Positions 23,548 through 35,687 of a stretch of 64,000 bases of DNA are shown here, in pieces (the stretch's first letter is position 1; each line of letters starts with the position of its first letter). Position numbers and translations under genes: made by a program. Below the pieces are notes generated by a model, which saw only the letters and a program-made list of their open reading frames with translations, was not told the origin of the DNA and did not search any database. The DNA lies in contig NW_006768789.1 of assembly GCF_000204055.1 (NCBI RefSeq), positions 670,243 through 734,242 on the forward strand, written 5' to 3'. The stretch is from Melampsora larici-populina 98AG31. Its lineage: Eukaryota > Basidiomycota > Pucciniomycetes > Pucciniales > Melampsoraceae.

Positions 23548-26500
23548 TCATCTATGATCAGGATTAGCCACAAACAAAATCGGTTTCTTAACTAAACCAT
23601 GTAAAACCTTTTGATTTTTTCCATTTCCTACTTGAATTCCAAGACCTGAAACCGAACTTGAACTAGTAGAACTCAAAGGGTTTTCTTTTCCATTTTCAAA
23701 TTGTTTAACAATCGCTTTAACCCCAAGTGTACCAGCTGTCAGTTTTTTATTCACAATTGGTAATGGTAAAGGTTGATCACCAAGTAATTCTCTAGGTCCA
23801 AATAAAGCATGAGATTCTAGAACTGGACTATTATCTACTGATGTGATTCTTTGTACTACGGTCATTTCAGCTTCAGCGGTTTGAATCATTGAACTGGTTG
23901 CAGTACGATTCGATGATTTACTTTGATGTTTTGATGTCTGACTTTCAACTTCATTGGAATTGATATTTGTTCTACCGTGTTCATCTACCGCCACTACATT
24001 CGCCTCCGGTTCAGGCGATGGGATTAATGGTGGCGGTGCTGGATCTCTGATAGGTTCAATAGATCGATCTACAACTTGTGAATGTTTTTCTTTAAATCGA
24101 TCCCACCATGTCGCTCTTCTATCTAGTGGTTTAGGTGCAGGTAGAGGTAAAGGTTGTTGGGGAATAGGTGTGACAGGACCAGTAGTTTGTGATGGATCAT
24201 GAGAATCAGGATATGTTGAAGCAAAAGTAAGAGCTGTGTGTTCGCTAAGTGATTCTTCTTCTTCTTCTGGCTCTTCTTCCCCTGCTCCTCCTTCTGGGTC
24301 ACTAAATGGGTTTGGATGCCAATTCGATTGAGATGAAGAAGCATTGGAGTATTGTCGTTGTAGGTAGTGTTGATCTTCAAATGGATCTTCGAATCTAGCC
24401 ACGTCTGGCATTGTCGAACTTCTTCCATCATCGCTCCACGGTGCAAGAGATGCACCAAGAAAACTAGTGGAAGTCCCAAATCCAATTTGAGATGATGCTG
24501 AACAGTCATCCAACCCCCGCCATATTCTTAATCCACCTCGAGTCTGAAAATGTTAAAATCAAACAGGTCAGCTTCCTGAAAACACAAGTAAATATCGAAA
24601 AGACTCACCGTTATCAATGGTGCAGCAGTTGGTTTTTCTGTCATGGGTGTGGGTCTAGGAAGTCTAACCCGATCAGCAAACCCATCCAAATACTTCTTCT
24701 TCCTTACATTCTGTTCTTCACCACTCAATTGACGATGATGAGGGTCATATAATGTAGCCGGTGTCGAATCCCAGATATCACTCTCTTCATCTGCCAACAT
24801 ATCAAACCTTTCTCTTCGTTTACGTTGAGCCCAAAAGCCTCCTATGCCTGCTAAAGCTTTCAATCCGGTTTTACCTCCTACTGCTGCTACTCCTATGTGA
24901 GGGGCATGTAAAGATTCATTCTTGAAGACTAATCCTACTTCGTCACCATCATGATCATCTTCATTGTTATAAGGTAGATCTGGACCATGAGCTCTTCTGC
25001 GATATTCTTCGGCTTCGATTCTACGAGCTTGTTGTTGTCGCTTTTGATAACGATGAAGGTATATTGATCCACCAAGGAGCGTTGCCGCACCAACAAGGGC
25101 TGCAGCGACACCGATGATAGCAGTCATCATTGAAGGTCTAGTAGTCTTGTTGGGAGTAGGTATCGGGATAGGTTTGACGGGATCGAGTGAGCCAGGGACT
25201 TGCCAACTAGGCGAATCGGTTTTCTGAGAACCCACACTTCCTCCGGCTCCCGCACCAGCCCCGGAGGATGACGCCGTGGTTTGAGCCGAAGGTGCCGACT
25301 GAGCAGATGCGATACTTTGACTCGGAACATATGTTGAAGTCCACTTGCCGGTATCGAGGTCAAAGATCGACGCTCCAGTAGGCGCAGGTAGACTACCATC
25401 AACCGGACCATATCCAAAGGTGACGATAATCCGTTGACCGACACGCGCCATAGAGTGACCCCATCGCGCTGATGGTGCACCTGTTGCCCCGGTGTTTGAC
25501 AATTGGGACCAGCTGAGTTGAGTAAGATCAAGTATCCAAAGATCTGAATACACCTCAGAAGCACTGGCAGAAGCGCCACCAAAAAGCATGAGCTGCGTAG
25601 CTGAGAGTCCAACAACTGAAAGACCTCGGCGAGGTGATGGAATAGATGTGCCAGTTAGTTGTATGGTATCCCAAACTCCAGAGCAGGAAGACGAGGTGAG
25701 GTCGGGAGTAAAGCGATATAAGTTTTTCATATCAACTAGCTTGCCATCTCCACCCATGCCACCTATCACATAAAGTCGAACAACGTTGGTCGAGTCTATA
25801 AGAGTGACAGCTGAATGATCAAAGATTGCTTGTGGTGCTGGTGGACATGCTGACCAAGTACCGGATTGAGGCGAAGAGTGAGAAGCCGAGTATTGCCATA
25901 ACTCGTCGAAGACTGCTTGACTTCCGTCAGCGCGTTGACCTCCGAGTGTCCATATTCTCAGTGAGTCGGGAGCACTTGCGGAGTTTGTAGAATGGCGAAT
26001 ACGTCGGATGGGTTGTTGAGCCCAGCCAGAGGTTTGTGGAGTGATGAGGACAAGATTAGATTGGTTGGAGGGAGACGAAGGTAGAGAGATGATCGAAGCG
26101 CTATCCGAGCCAGTGAGATTGGATGACGAAGAAGCGGATCCCCCAAAGGAAAGGATTGTAGTTTGATCTAGAAGTGGAGCAAGAGAGGAATATGATGTTG
26201 GAGGTGAAGCTGATGAATTGCTTGGTATCTGAGAACCAGAGAGGTATTGCCAAGGGGGTGAGTTGGCTGAAAAAGCTGAATCGAGCGTAAGATAGAGTAG
26301 ATCGTTCGTGTCTGTTCAAGTTTGATAACGCGTCGATCATCAGCCTATATCCTTCGCGTGATGAAAGCAAGTTTAGAAAACGAGGAGCATTGTATGAAGA
26401 CTGACCAGGTGCGCTTGAGTAGGTGTAGCCACCATTTCCTGAAACTTTTCCACCATAGACTAAGAGAGAATTGTCAGGTAGAAGAAGAGATGCCTGAGCC

Positions 26501-26696
26501 CATCTGTAGGAGAGAAGAAGCGAAGGTCAAAAATTGATTTCATGATATAATGAAATTAAAAAAAGATCACCGACCGTGGTTGAGATGCATATTGAGATAA
26601 ATCAAGTTGAGCTAAGACAGCAGTGAATGCAGAGATCAAAGCGAATAAAGATTGAGGATGTGGTCTAAGTCTTGAATGAGACGATCTTGATTCCAT
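23548..26696 (-). CDS. Kelch-repeat single-pass membrane protein
   Basis: Four exons (26575-26696, 26406-26503, 24609-26311 and 23548-24543), all GT-AG and in phase, give 972 aa. An N-terminal hydrophobic segment near residues 15-30 acts as a signal peptide. Residues about 40-440 form a kelch beta-propeller, with repeated Gly-Gly doublets after hydrophobic strands (SLLVYGGKVS, LRIWTLGGQRADGS, RLYVIGGMGGDG, LMLFGGASAS) and partner tryptophans. A Thr/Ser/Pro-rich stalk leads to one membrane span near 466-490 (MMTAIIGVAAALVGAATLLG), followed by a basic stop-transfer and a long disordered cytoplasmic tail. Fungal proteins of this layout are mostly uncharacterised; surface sensing or polarity roles are speculation. 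The last exon restores the TRGGLRIW motif that I associate with this group. Confidence 0.9.
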
Positions 26697-27016
26697 TTAT
26701 CGGAGAAAAGGGGATTGAGTGATAAGTTGAGATAGGAGTTAGCAGAATGTGAGATGAGAAGATGATGGTATGAAGTCTGTTGAAGTCTGTTGAAGGCCGG
26801 TGGTATAACGAAGAGATTGAGGGTGAGTTGGGTTGGCTGAGTTGTAGAATATCAGGAGATGGCAAGTGTTCTATCTGGTTGGTTGTGATTCTAATTTGCA
26901 ATTTCTCAAGTTCTCAACTGAAGTGGTATTGCTGTATTGGGATGTTTGTTGATTTTTCTATCGATCAAAACAAACGCGTCCACGCGATTCTTCTTCACAC
27001 GTGACTCATACACTAC

Positions 27017-27025
27017 ATATTCAAA
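27017..27025. repeat. Target-site duplication, left (MULE)
   Basis: ATATTCAAA lies directly before the element's first base at 27026 and is repeated exactly at 33033-33041. A 9-bp duplication is the rule for Mutator-superfamily insertions. Confidence 0.92.
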
Positions 27026-27187
27026 GGGTGAAGAGATTTTTGCACTCAACGATTTACACTCATTATTGAGTGTAAATTTCGTTGTGTGCAAAAATTAACA
27101 TTAGGGGGGGTAATGTTGAATTTTACACTCAATCTTGTCGAAAATTACAAGTGCAAAAAATGATGTGTAAAAAATCAAGTGTAAAAT
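27026..27187. repeat. MULE left terminal inverted repeat
   Basis: It pairs with 32871-33032. It contains the palindrome ACACTCATTATTGAGTGT and several direct and inverted GTGTAAA/TTTACAC motifs, likely transposase-binding sites by analogy with other MULEs. Confidence 0.9.
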
Positions 27188-27736
27188 TACAAGGTGATGA
27201 CCTTCACTTACACTTTTACACTCCATTTCTTACACAGAACTTTGAGTGCAAGACAAGTTCCGTGCAAAATTCGAAATATGGGGACCAATATCCACTTTTG
27301 CACCCATATAATTTACACTCATGATTCAGTGTGTTTTGTGAGGGTGCAAAACCCTAAAATGTCCCCCCACATATACAATTTTGCACCGTACCTCTTGAGT
27401 GCAAACAGATCTGGACTTAGCAAAAAAAAAAACTTAGGCAGACACCATTTAGTTGAAGCACCTCACCTCAGGCCTTTTCACCTCAGGAACTTTGAGTCAA
27501 ACTTATCTCACGTGTCACATTGGCACCAGAGTTCCACCACTTAATTGGCCAATATGTATTTCAATGAGGCCGCCATAACAATTCAAAAACAACTCGAGAA
27601 AAAAGAGAAAAAATGGCTCTTGCGCTTACCTTCGCGATCATAGCCAGGAACGTGTATGTATATATATATATAAAGTAAAATCAATCAAGAAACAATGAAA
27701 CGTGTATCAACCATTTAAAAAAACAATCAAAAGTAT

Positions 27737-30700
27737 CTATTTCTTCTTCTTCCCCTTGGCCTTAGGCTTTTGTTCAGCCTGCTGACCCTCGAGGACCTTG
27801 GTTAAAGGTCCAACGGGTTCGTTAACCCGCGCTTTGGCACGCTTCTTGCCCTTCGTCACTTTCTTGACCGAGGAAGGGGAAGCAGACGGGGACTTGGCCG
27901 GGCTACCTTCTGGCGCGGTTCGCTTGTTACGCAGGCGGAGGATCAGACGCTCCGAGGTTGGGTTAGCTTCATTGGGAAGAGTATCTTCCCCAGCATCGCA
28001 CTCTGCGCCGAAAGAAATAATCGGAGGTGACGGTTCAATAGGTTGAGATGCTGCAGTTCGATGGTCCACATCCACCTGGGCTGTAGGTGGTTTGAGAGCG
28101 CCTGAGATAGAGTGCATACTTCAACATCAGGTAGGCAAAAGATGACAATGGTTGCCAACACTCACTATCATCCATTTGACCTTGACCAAAAGCCCGCCTG
28201 GCTTTATCGCTTTGGGAGGACACCCGCGAAACGATGTCTTGCACATTCTCGGCCTCGTCTTGGATGCAAGGCTTCGAATCGACCGCGAGGGCCTCTTGCT
28301 GGCTGCTGACTACGAGGACAAATCAAATAAAGGTTAAACTTTGGCATGGCAATAGAAATTATCAGGAGATACTCACTCGCGGATGCAAAAGCTTGCTTCG
28401 CCATGTTTGCCGAACCTCGCACAGGTGGAACAGATGGAACAGATGGAGTGGCAAGTTTGTCAATCTGTTCGTCAAGACCTTCCAAGTCGCCAGGTCGAAC
28501 AAATGGCACATTGCCAAGGGGTTCCGGATTCTTGAGGGTTATCTTGGCAATTCCACAATTTATGAGCTTCTGTTCGTCAATGTTGGGCTTGCGCGAGTAA
28601 ATGACCCAGCTGGTGTAAGGTTGGGGGCCAGCAATCAAGGACAAGTCTTGACCTAGCAGCTGGGCACGGCCGTCATCCTTGCGGTCATCAAAGAACCACA
28701 CCCCACGCACACCATCGACGTGTCTTACCAATTTACACCAGTAATGGCTGAACGCCCAGAACCCACGAGAGACAATTTCATAGTCGACGTTGTCGAGCCT
28801 TATCGTTTCAGGCCAGTTCATATCGCCCATGAAAGAGGCACGATCCTCATCGCCAAGGCCTCCAACACCACCTAGGAGGAAGTAGACGTTGATTGGCCTT
28901 TTTGAGAAGTCCAACCGACATCGCTCATATAACCGAGGAACTCCACCGGAAGGATCCAACTCTAGGTGAGTGACTTCGTTCTCACTCACCGCGTCCTCGT
29001 CGGCCTGGGTTGCCGTAGGTTGCCGGGAAAGTCCTTTGCGATGGGCTTTCAGACAAGTGGGACAGCATCTGGGAATGACTGAGAAGAGGCCATCGGTTTG
29101 CCAGGCAGAGAGCAGCTCGGTGACATCTGAGTATCTGATGTTGGCCTCGTGGAAGAGATCCGTCGTCAAGACAACCTTGGCTTTGACCATGGTTTCCGTT
29201 TCTTGATGGGCGCCATTGGCGCTGCATTGATAATCGCGAAGGAGGTCGTACGCAAAATGTCAACCGGCTGCGGTGGGATGCTTCTTGGACATTAGGAGAT
29301 AATCCATGAAGAGATCGGCTGAGCAGAACGCGTCCGTGACAAAAGAGTCCGGCGACAACTGTTGGATGGCCGTTTGAAGAGACTTGAGCCCGCGAGATAA
29401 AACGGATTTGATGTGCGAGGCACGATGCATCTCGGATGACACCCGGGACGAGTAATGGCGGATGAGTTTCGAGGTGATATCTTTGCTCTTACCGGTGCCT
29501 TGGATCCACAAAGGCGAGAACGTGGGGAACAGGGCTTCCAGAGTGGCTGTTTCCCAGCACCGATTCTGCTTACCAGGTTCGTTACTGGCTGAGTAAGCTT
29601 GATACGAAGAGTGTGGATCTCGGTTAACATTCGCCGAACCAGCCGGTCGACCGAGCTTCTTCGAAGGCAGAAGCGCCTCCGTCGTATCCGGCGGCCGACC
29701 ATCGTTAACGTCCGGGCGCCGTCTGGTGTGTTCTTTGGACCAGCCTAAGGTTTCAACTACCGAGTCCCAGTTGGAACCGTACTTCACCGGGATTCCACGG
29801 CGAAGCTGATCATAGTCGCGGTTGAGGGACTTCACAAACAAGAGAAGCTGAATGAAGCCTTGCATGATGGTGCATTGGCCGGACCTACAACGAAGTCAAT
29901 GTGGATTAGTACTTAAATCCCAACTGACCAAGGGAGTAAAGTCACGTTAAGGAAGAAAACCACTCACGATAAAATGTAGTATTGACGATGCATTGATTCT
30001 TGCCCATTAGTGGTATCAGGCACGTCAGCCTCAGGCTCATCAGGAAGCGGAGGATCGTCCAAAGGAAGGCGACCACAGGCAGTAAAGAGCATTGAGTGAA
30101 TGTCGGCGGTATTCCACCAGTCTAGCCAGGCCTTCGATTTAGGAAAGAGGCGAAAGATATGATCGAATTTGTCGCCTAAGCTTTTACCGCCGGGTTGAAC
30201 TGGCTCTAAGAGATCGTAAGCCAAGCGTTTGAAATTGCCCTTCAAGTAAACGTCCCTGATTAGTCACATATAAACCCATGCCGGAACATGCGAATAAGTA
30301 TGGTGAAGGCCACTCACCACTTGGCTCACATCGACAATGTTCCGATTTTTCTTGACCCGGGTGATGGACTGCCTATAATGCTCGTGACAACCCTTAAGCT
30401 TATCCAAAGCTTTGGCCGGATCCCTTTCGTTAAAGACGTCCATGTACGCCGCGATGAAACCTTTCTTCTGAGCCGCCGAGAAATCGACCACTTGCTGAGA
30501 CAAGAGGTCCCGCTCGTGGAAAGAGAGACCAGCATCGTAAATTTGTTTGAGCAACGTGGTAAAATGGGCTCGATAATGATTGACGTTGAGCCCCCACATC
30601 CAAGTAAGCTGGATGGGGATCCAACGGTGCATGACTTCGCTGTACATAGACGTGGTAAGAAGATAGCCGTTCTTGAAAAATCGGTATGTGACGTCTGACA

Positions 30701-31940
30701 ACAAGCCACCCGAGTAGACCTTGCCGAACTGGTCCCTTCGGACCAACTGCTCCGCCATCCATTCCGTCTGAAAGGTAATGTGGACGGCGTCGCCCAGAAG
30801 AGAAGTCGAAATCAATCGGAGGCCGTTTCTGTGAGTTTCAAAACCGAGTGAGTATTCCACAGCCGAAACCAGAAAAGCTAAGAGTCATTACCTTCCCCAA
30901 TGCATGAGATCAATGATCAGGCGATCACCTCCTCCCTTGCTCTCTTTCTCGGGCATGAGGCCCTTCTCGACAAGGACCTTACGACGTAAGTAACCTAGCC
31001 GTCCACCGTTCGAAAACGCTGGGTGGATGTTGATGACGGGCGAAGTGACTGTTTGGCCTGCGCCGGCCTGTCCAACCTGAGAGATCCCATTCGCGATGTT
31101 AGTGTGTTGCCTGAGTTGTTGTACATAACAGCTGTTACCCACCTTGAGGACCAAAGGGCCGGCCTTTGGATTCTTCACAAGTTCTTCGGTCAACTCCATC
31201 ATAGCCATCGGGTCGGCCTTCTTCGAAGCCGGCCAAGGGTGTTTGTGGACACCGGAGTGGCGAAGGACTGCCCAACCGGAATCTTTCTCAATATCAACTC
31301 GGCAGGACGTGTCATTGCATTCGGTCCAAAAGTGATTCCCGTTGCATTCAACAGCTGGACAAACTGGGTGCCTACACATGCGAAGAAAGTAAGGATCAAC
31401 GGTGTCAGTTGTGGTAAAAGCAAGTAGGAGGAGGTGAAACATTAGTACTTACTCAGCAATGAATTCGGCTGCTTTGCCTTCAGCAGTAGGTGGCGGCCCG
31501 GCGTAATTGCAGAAGTCGTCATCGCACTGTAATACACCAAGACACTTGTACCATATTGTTTTCCAAGGACCCGTTTTCGAACCGTGAGATTTTTGAGTAT
31601 GAGTGAAAGCCACATGCCCGAAGTTGATAACTGGTGCAATAGGATCTTGAACAAGTATAGTCTCGCCGTTGGGATAAATCGGATAGCCTTGAGGATCGAT
31701 AGTGCAACCGTGATCAATGAAGGTCTGAAGCTTGCCCGTTGCCGGAACCGGGATCTTAAACTTCTTGCCTTTCTTTTTGGGCAAGCGTCTTTTGAGTTTC
31801 AACACGGGTGAAGGCGTTTCGGGTAGATGAGTGAGACCTGGTGAAATCGGGACCTCCTTCGGACTGGTGTCATCGAATGAAGCCATTGGTTGAGGCGCAG
31901 CAAGGCCTTCCAAAGAGCGGTCAGAATGAGTGTCAGACAT
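27737..31940 (-). CDS. MULE transposase with zinc-binding N-domain (one in-frame stop)
   Basis: Exons are 31453-31940, 31143-31371, 30892-31076, 30318-30828, about 29968-30239, 28377-29884, 28166-28309 and 27737-28101. All join in frame, though the 30239 acceptor is the least certain. An early Cys/His region (CPAVECNGNHFWTECNDTSC, then HSGVHKHPWP) resembles the GCM1/FLYWCH-type zinc domains of MULE transposases. The catalytic core follows: first Asp in LLSDVTYRFFKNG, second Asp in VVDFSAAQKKGF, the MULE-typical C-x2-H in GCHEH, and Glu in TNGQESMHRQYY. Then come a long C-terminal region (about 1.2 kb of frame) and a Lys-rich tail ending KPKAKGKKKK, possibly a nuclear signal. An in-frame TGA at 29260-29262 separates the catalytic part from the C-terminal region. 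The frame continues unchanged past it, so this is one nonsense change in an otherwise intact gene. Confidence 0.88.
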
Positions 31941-32870
31941 GATGAGATGGCTGAATGAGGGTTTGGCGAGATCGAAGGCAAACGAGGTACGATTTTGATT
32001 AAAAAGGTATAACTGGTAGAGATAATGTAACAAATGAAATCGATGGAAGCAGTGAATGTGATAGGATTGATGAATTTGGGAGATACGATAAGTATGGTAA
32101 AGCTGCTGGCAAATCCAAAATGAAACATATAAGTCTTGCGGTTGAGACGGTGAGGGGATAGAAAGAGATAAAGAGAAACTCGAAGGCGTCCGTTGGGGTG
32201 ATCCATTGGGGGTCCCAAGGATCAAACGCAGGGATGGAAGGGCCATCTTCCTTGGCTAGGTCGACCCGAATGTGAATCGAGATGGCGGTCTGAGAAGGAG
32301 GTACGGTAAGCTAAAGGTCCAGATCACATCAAGGATGAGGGTGAGGGAGTGGGATGTCGAGATGCCTTCGTCCTTTTGAGGACATTGAGGTTGGTGTGGT
32401 CGTGGTTCGTCGAGGTGTACGCCGGTGGAATGGAGGAAGGGAAGGTAAGGTTAGGGCAGCGTTGAGGTAAGGCCGGTCAGATGCATGTGGTAAAGTCCAA
32501 TCAAAGAGCTGAATGCTTCTTTGTTTTGACGTGAAGGATATCGATGGTGAGGTGATGGTGGATGTGGTGATGACGGTATCTGCTCAAACTTAGCCCACAT
32601 CCGATCGGTTATGTCGGTGACCCGGCCTATCGCCGCCAAACGAAAAGACTGGGTTCATCACCTGGGTTCTGTGTAAAATTCTATTTGGGGGTCGGTCCTT
32701 TGAAAAAATACACTGCGTGTATTTACGTCCAACTTTGAGTGTAAGACCGGCCGGGCGTAAATTTGCAAATCTGGGGCCCTTACAGATTTTTGCACGTGAT
32801 TTATTTTGCCCTCATTATTGTGTGTAAGAAAAGGAGGGCAAAATTGTAGGGAGGTCACGTGTACATACAT

Positions 32871-33032
32871 TTTTACACTTGATTTTTTACACATCATTTT
32901 TTGCACTTGTAATTTTCGACAAGATTGAGTGTAAAATTCAACATTACCCCCCCCTAATGTTAATTTTTGCACACGACGGAATTTACACTCAATAATGAGT
33001 GTAAATCGTTGAGTGCAAAAATCTATCGACCC
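32871..33032. repeat. MULE right terminal inverted repeat
   Basis: This is the inverted partner of 27026-27187. It ends with CGACCC against the complement CTTCACCC on the left arm and is otherwise almost identical for 150 or so bases. It is followed by the second ATATTCAAA. Confidence 0.9.
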
Positions 33033-33041
33033 ATATTCAAA
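33033..33041. repeat. Target-site duplication, right (MULE)
   Basis: ATATTCAAA directly follows the element's last base and is identical to 27017-27025. Confidence 0.92.
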
Positions 33042-34378
33042 ACAGTTCCAACACATGCTAATTTGATTCAAACTGGTTTTGAAGGGCTCCTTGTCTCTTC
33101 CAAATTCCCTGTTAGCTGACTTGTAACCTCTTGTAACCTCACAGTTTATAACAAGATCATGCATCACACAACAAGAGGAATGAACGGTTCAAAAAACAAA
33201 TGTCGATATTATTATAGGTAATTTTATCATGACTTCTGCAAGATTTTTCATTCTAATCCTATTCTTGTGCAAATTCATGGAGAGTCAAAGAAGATTTACA
33301 TTTCGAAGAGGAATTTAATCATTTTACAAGAAGTCTAACAAACAGAGATAAGTAGTTGACAAATCTTCAGAGTCCAGGCTACGTAACAATGGGTCACCAA
33401 GGTGGGCGCAACGCATACATCATGACATGTTGTGACTCTGAATAAGAGATCTGATAAAGAGAAGGTTACACGAGAAACACCATTTGCAGACGTATAATGA
33501 TTGTTGAACAAAAGACAAGTTATATCATCAAGGCCACAGTGATTTGTAGAGCGTCATTTGCTCTCTTTCTGAAAAGATTTTCGCAACATGACAAGCTGAT
33601 ATAAATTTGGAGTACTCCAATTTTCAGGTAATCCTTCAATCCGGTTCTTGCTGCTGTCGTTGCGGAAAAACGGCGTCATTCGTACCGTACATAGATACTT
33701 TCATCAAGGCTTCCCTTGCACTGGAAACACCGAGCCGGAGAAAGACGGCTTGACATAAAAACTTTACGTTACAGCGATTGACCATGAAGACACGAACCCA
33801 ACTGCGGTCCCCACTTCTCGCGAGGCCTCGAGTGAGGATGAAGACGCAGCAGTTATATGTACAAGGATTCGATCATCTTCCCACTCAATGCCTTGTCCCA
33901 CAGCACAAGCGTACCATCACACTTTGCCAGGAGGGCAAAAAGAATATGAGAAAAGTGTTTGAACATGATTTGGATTTCGTTGGGAAGTCCATGATCTACT
34001 GTTAATGTAGAGAAAAGTCAAGTAAAGGAAAACAATTGACAATTGACAATTCAAAAAACGAAGAACTACATTTGTAGAAGAATGAAATGAAGGAGAGTTA
34101 ACAGTTGGATCTTTAGAATAGTGAAAGATGTAGGAAAATCAAATCGAAATTGAGTGAGTAGATATATATAAGAAGAGAAAATAGATGATGATAAGATGCA
34201 CTAGATGGCAAAGAGACCACCATGAGGGTCTTCGAAACATGAAGATAACAAGGATCTAGCTATTTTTGACTAAATGTGACGTTGAAGATCATAAATAATT
34301 TAAATAGGAGTAGTACAGTATGGTTGCAATGTTTTCAGTTGAATAAGTTAGAGTGCGCTACTTATCGTGCTGATGAAT
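33042..34378. other. Intergenic, no clear gene
   Basis: A short plus-strand open stretch near 33770-33990 looks mildly coding, but it has no start context, splice partner or known motif. The last part is probably the 3' untranslated region of the Egh16-like gene. Confidence 0.45.
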
Positions 34379-35687
34379 CTATTCTGCATCTTCATCAATA
34401 GATCGATTGCGATGACGAGTTCGAGATTTAGCAGATTTGGAAATCACATAACCACTCGATTTCATTTGAGCAATAACTGCTGCAGCGATTTGATTGATTT
34501 GTTGACTTGTGAGACCTGAAGAAAGGCAAAGAAAATATGATGATAGAGTTAGATCCAGATGAGGTTGTAGTTAAAGGAAGAGCTTACCAGTACTGCCCTT
34601 GCCTGATCCAGAAGCGAGTGAAAGAGAATTGCTAGAAGCAAGCTTGGCGGCGAAACAACCTCCAAATCGCTTATTCACACCTGGAAATCAAATAATTGAG
34701 CTTACCTCTGTGATCTATGGTGTAATGATTTAGGAGAGAGTTTTTAATACTGACCTGTACGACATCTAACGATACAAGCAGTCTGTGTCCAACCGCCTGT
34801 GCATTTTGCTCCGCTGTTGGGATAGTAAGAAAGATACGGATGAGCTTGGTATACAAGAAGATACAATTGATTCGAAGTTTATTCACCTGGGAAAGGTCAT
34901 CACCACAGTCGAGTTAACACGAACATGAGGTAATATTCCAGAATTTCCAGCTTGGTTGAGAGTCATGGTCATTGGTTTGAATGACTTGGTGGTAGCATCC
35001 TTTGAAAATGAGTAATTTCGAATAGCACCAAGTCAATTTGTTTTTTAATTGTGAATAGGAAATGTAAAGAAAAATTACTTCGTTGTATTCACAGGACATT
35101 GGTCCACCACCATCACGATTGACTTGAAAGGCTGTGACCACAAGTGATCCATTAGAATAAGCCGCTGGTAGACCGGAGCCCTCAGCTATAAAAATTCGTG
35201 TCAGCGTGATTTCAAGGCGATGATTTCCGGAAAATTTTACTTACCTTGACTTAACCATGAAGTGACATCAACCTGACCCAATTCTGGTGTAGAACCACAT
35301 GCTGGGTTGGGATGATCGGTACCAGTTTGAAAAACACCAGAATCACCTCCAGCCTGAAAGAATTAATCATATTTTCATCAGCGACTGTAAACCATGAAGA
35401 AGTCGAACAAAATGAAAGGGGTGTTGTGTGATTAAAAGGGAAGTGAGTCTCACATCACCTGAACCACCCGGTCTTCTTGGATATTTTCCATCTGTGTGCT
35501 GAAAGAAACAACCAGTTAGTAAGAATGTGTTATAAAAGAAATTAAGTGTAACTGATTGCATTAAACTTACTACTCCGAATGCATGTCCAACTTTATTGTT
35601 TGAACCATGAATGGTAATAAGCGATAAATGAGCATTGACATAAGTAAGCAGTCCGAGGACTTGCAATAGATTGAAAAACGTGAACAT
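34379..35687 (-). CDS. Secreted Egh16/GAS1-like virulence-factor family protein
   Basis: Eight short exons (35571-35687, 35454-35498, 35245-35353, 35079-35185, 34887-34999, 34755-34813, 34588-34680 and 34379-34515), all GT-AG and in phase, give 259 aa. Residues 1-19 are a signal peptide (MFTFFNLLQVLGLLTYVNA). The mature part follows the Egh16/MAS/GAS1 (DUF3129-type) pattern: a His-Gly start, ACGSTPELGQVDVTSWL, a QVNRDGGGPMSCEYNE block, then PSGAKCTGGWTQTACIVRCR and FGGCFAAK. There are six mature cysteines, probably disulfide-bonded. A Ser/Gly linker and a basic C-terminal tail (RTRHRNRSIDEDAE) are added. Relatives were found as proteins induced during appressorium formation in powdery mildew and rice blast, so expression at host penetration is a fair guess. 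Biochemical activity is unknown. Confidence 0.9.

Larger units (their letters stand above)
27026..33032 (-). mobile_element. Complete Mutator-like element (MULE)
   Basis: This 6,007-bp transposon has 162-bp terminal inverted repeats (27026-27187 and 32871-33032) and a perfect 9-bp target duplication. Both ends begin GGGT; the next four bases differ, and after that the arms are nearly identical. The arms contain repeated TTTACACTC / GAGTGTAAA and GTGCAAAA motifs and a run of 7-8 G. A single minus-strand, eight-exon transposase gene fills the interior. Upstream of its start, 31941-32870 is leader and promoter DNA with no second gene. The near-identity of the arms and the perfect duplication point to a fairly recent insertion. 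Confidence 0.93.

Noticed and set aside
28204..29190. Long ORF as a separate gene inside the MULE
   Set aside because: Its frame is continuous with the transposase exon upstream apart from one TGA, and its ends are normal splice sites, so it is the C-terminal part of the transposase.
31449..32246. Longer transposase N-terminus starting at 32246
   Set aside because: The upstream frame is open but low-complexity and His/Tyr-rich. The ATG at 31940 gives a more protein-like start, so the upstream part is treated as leader.
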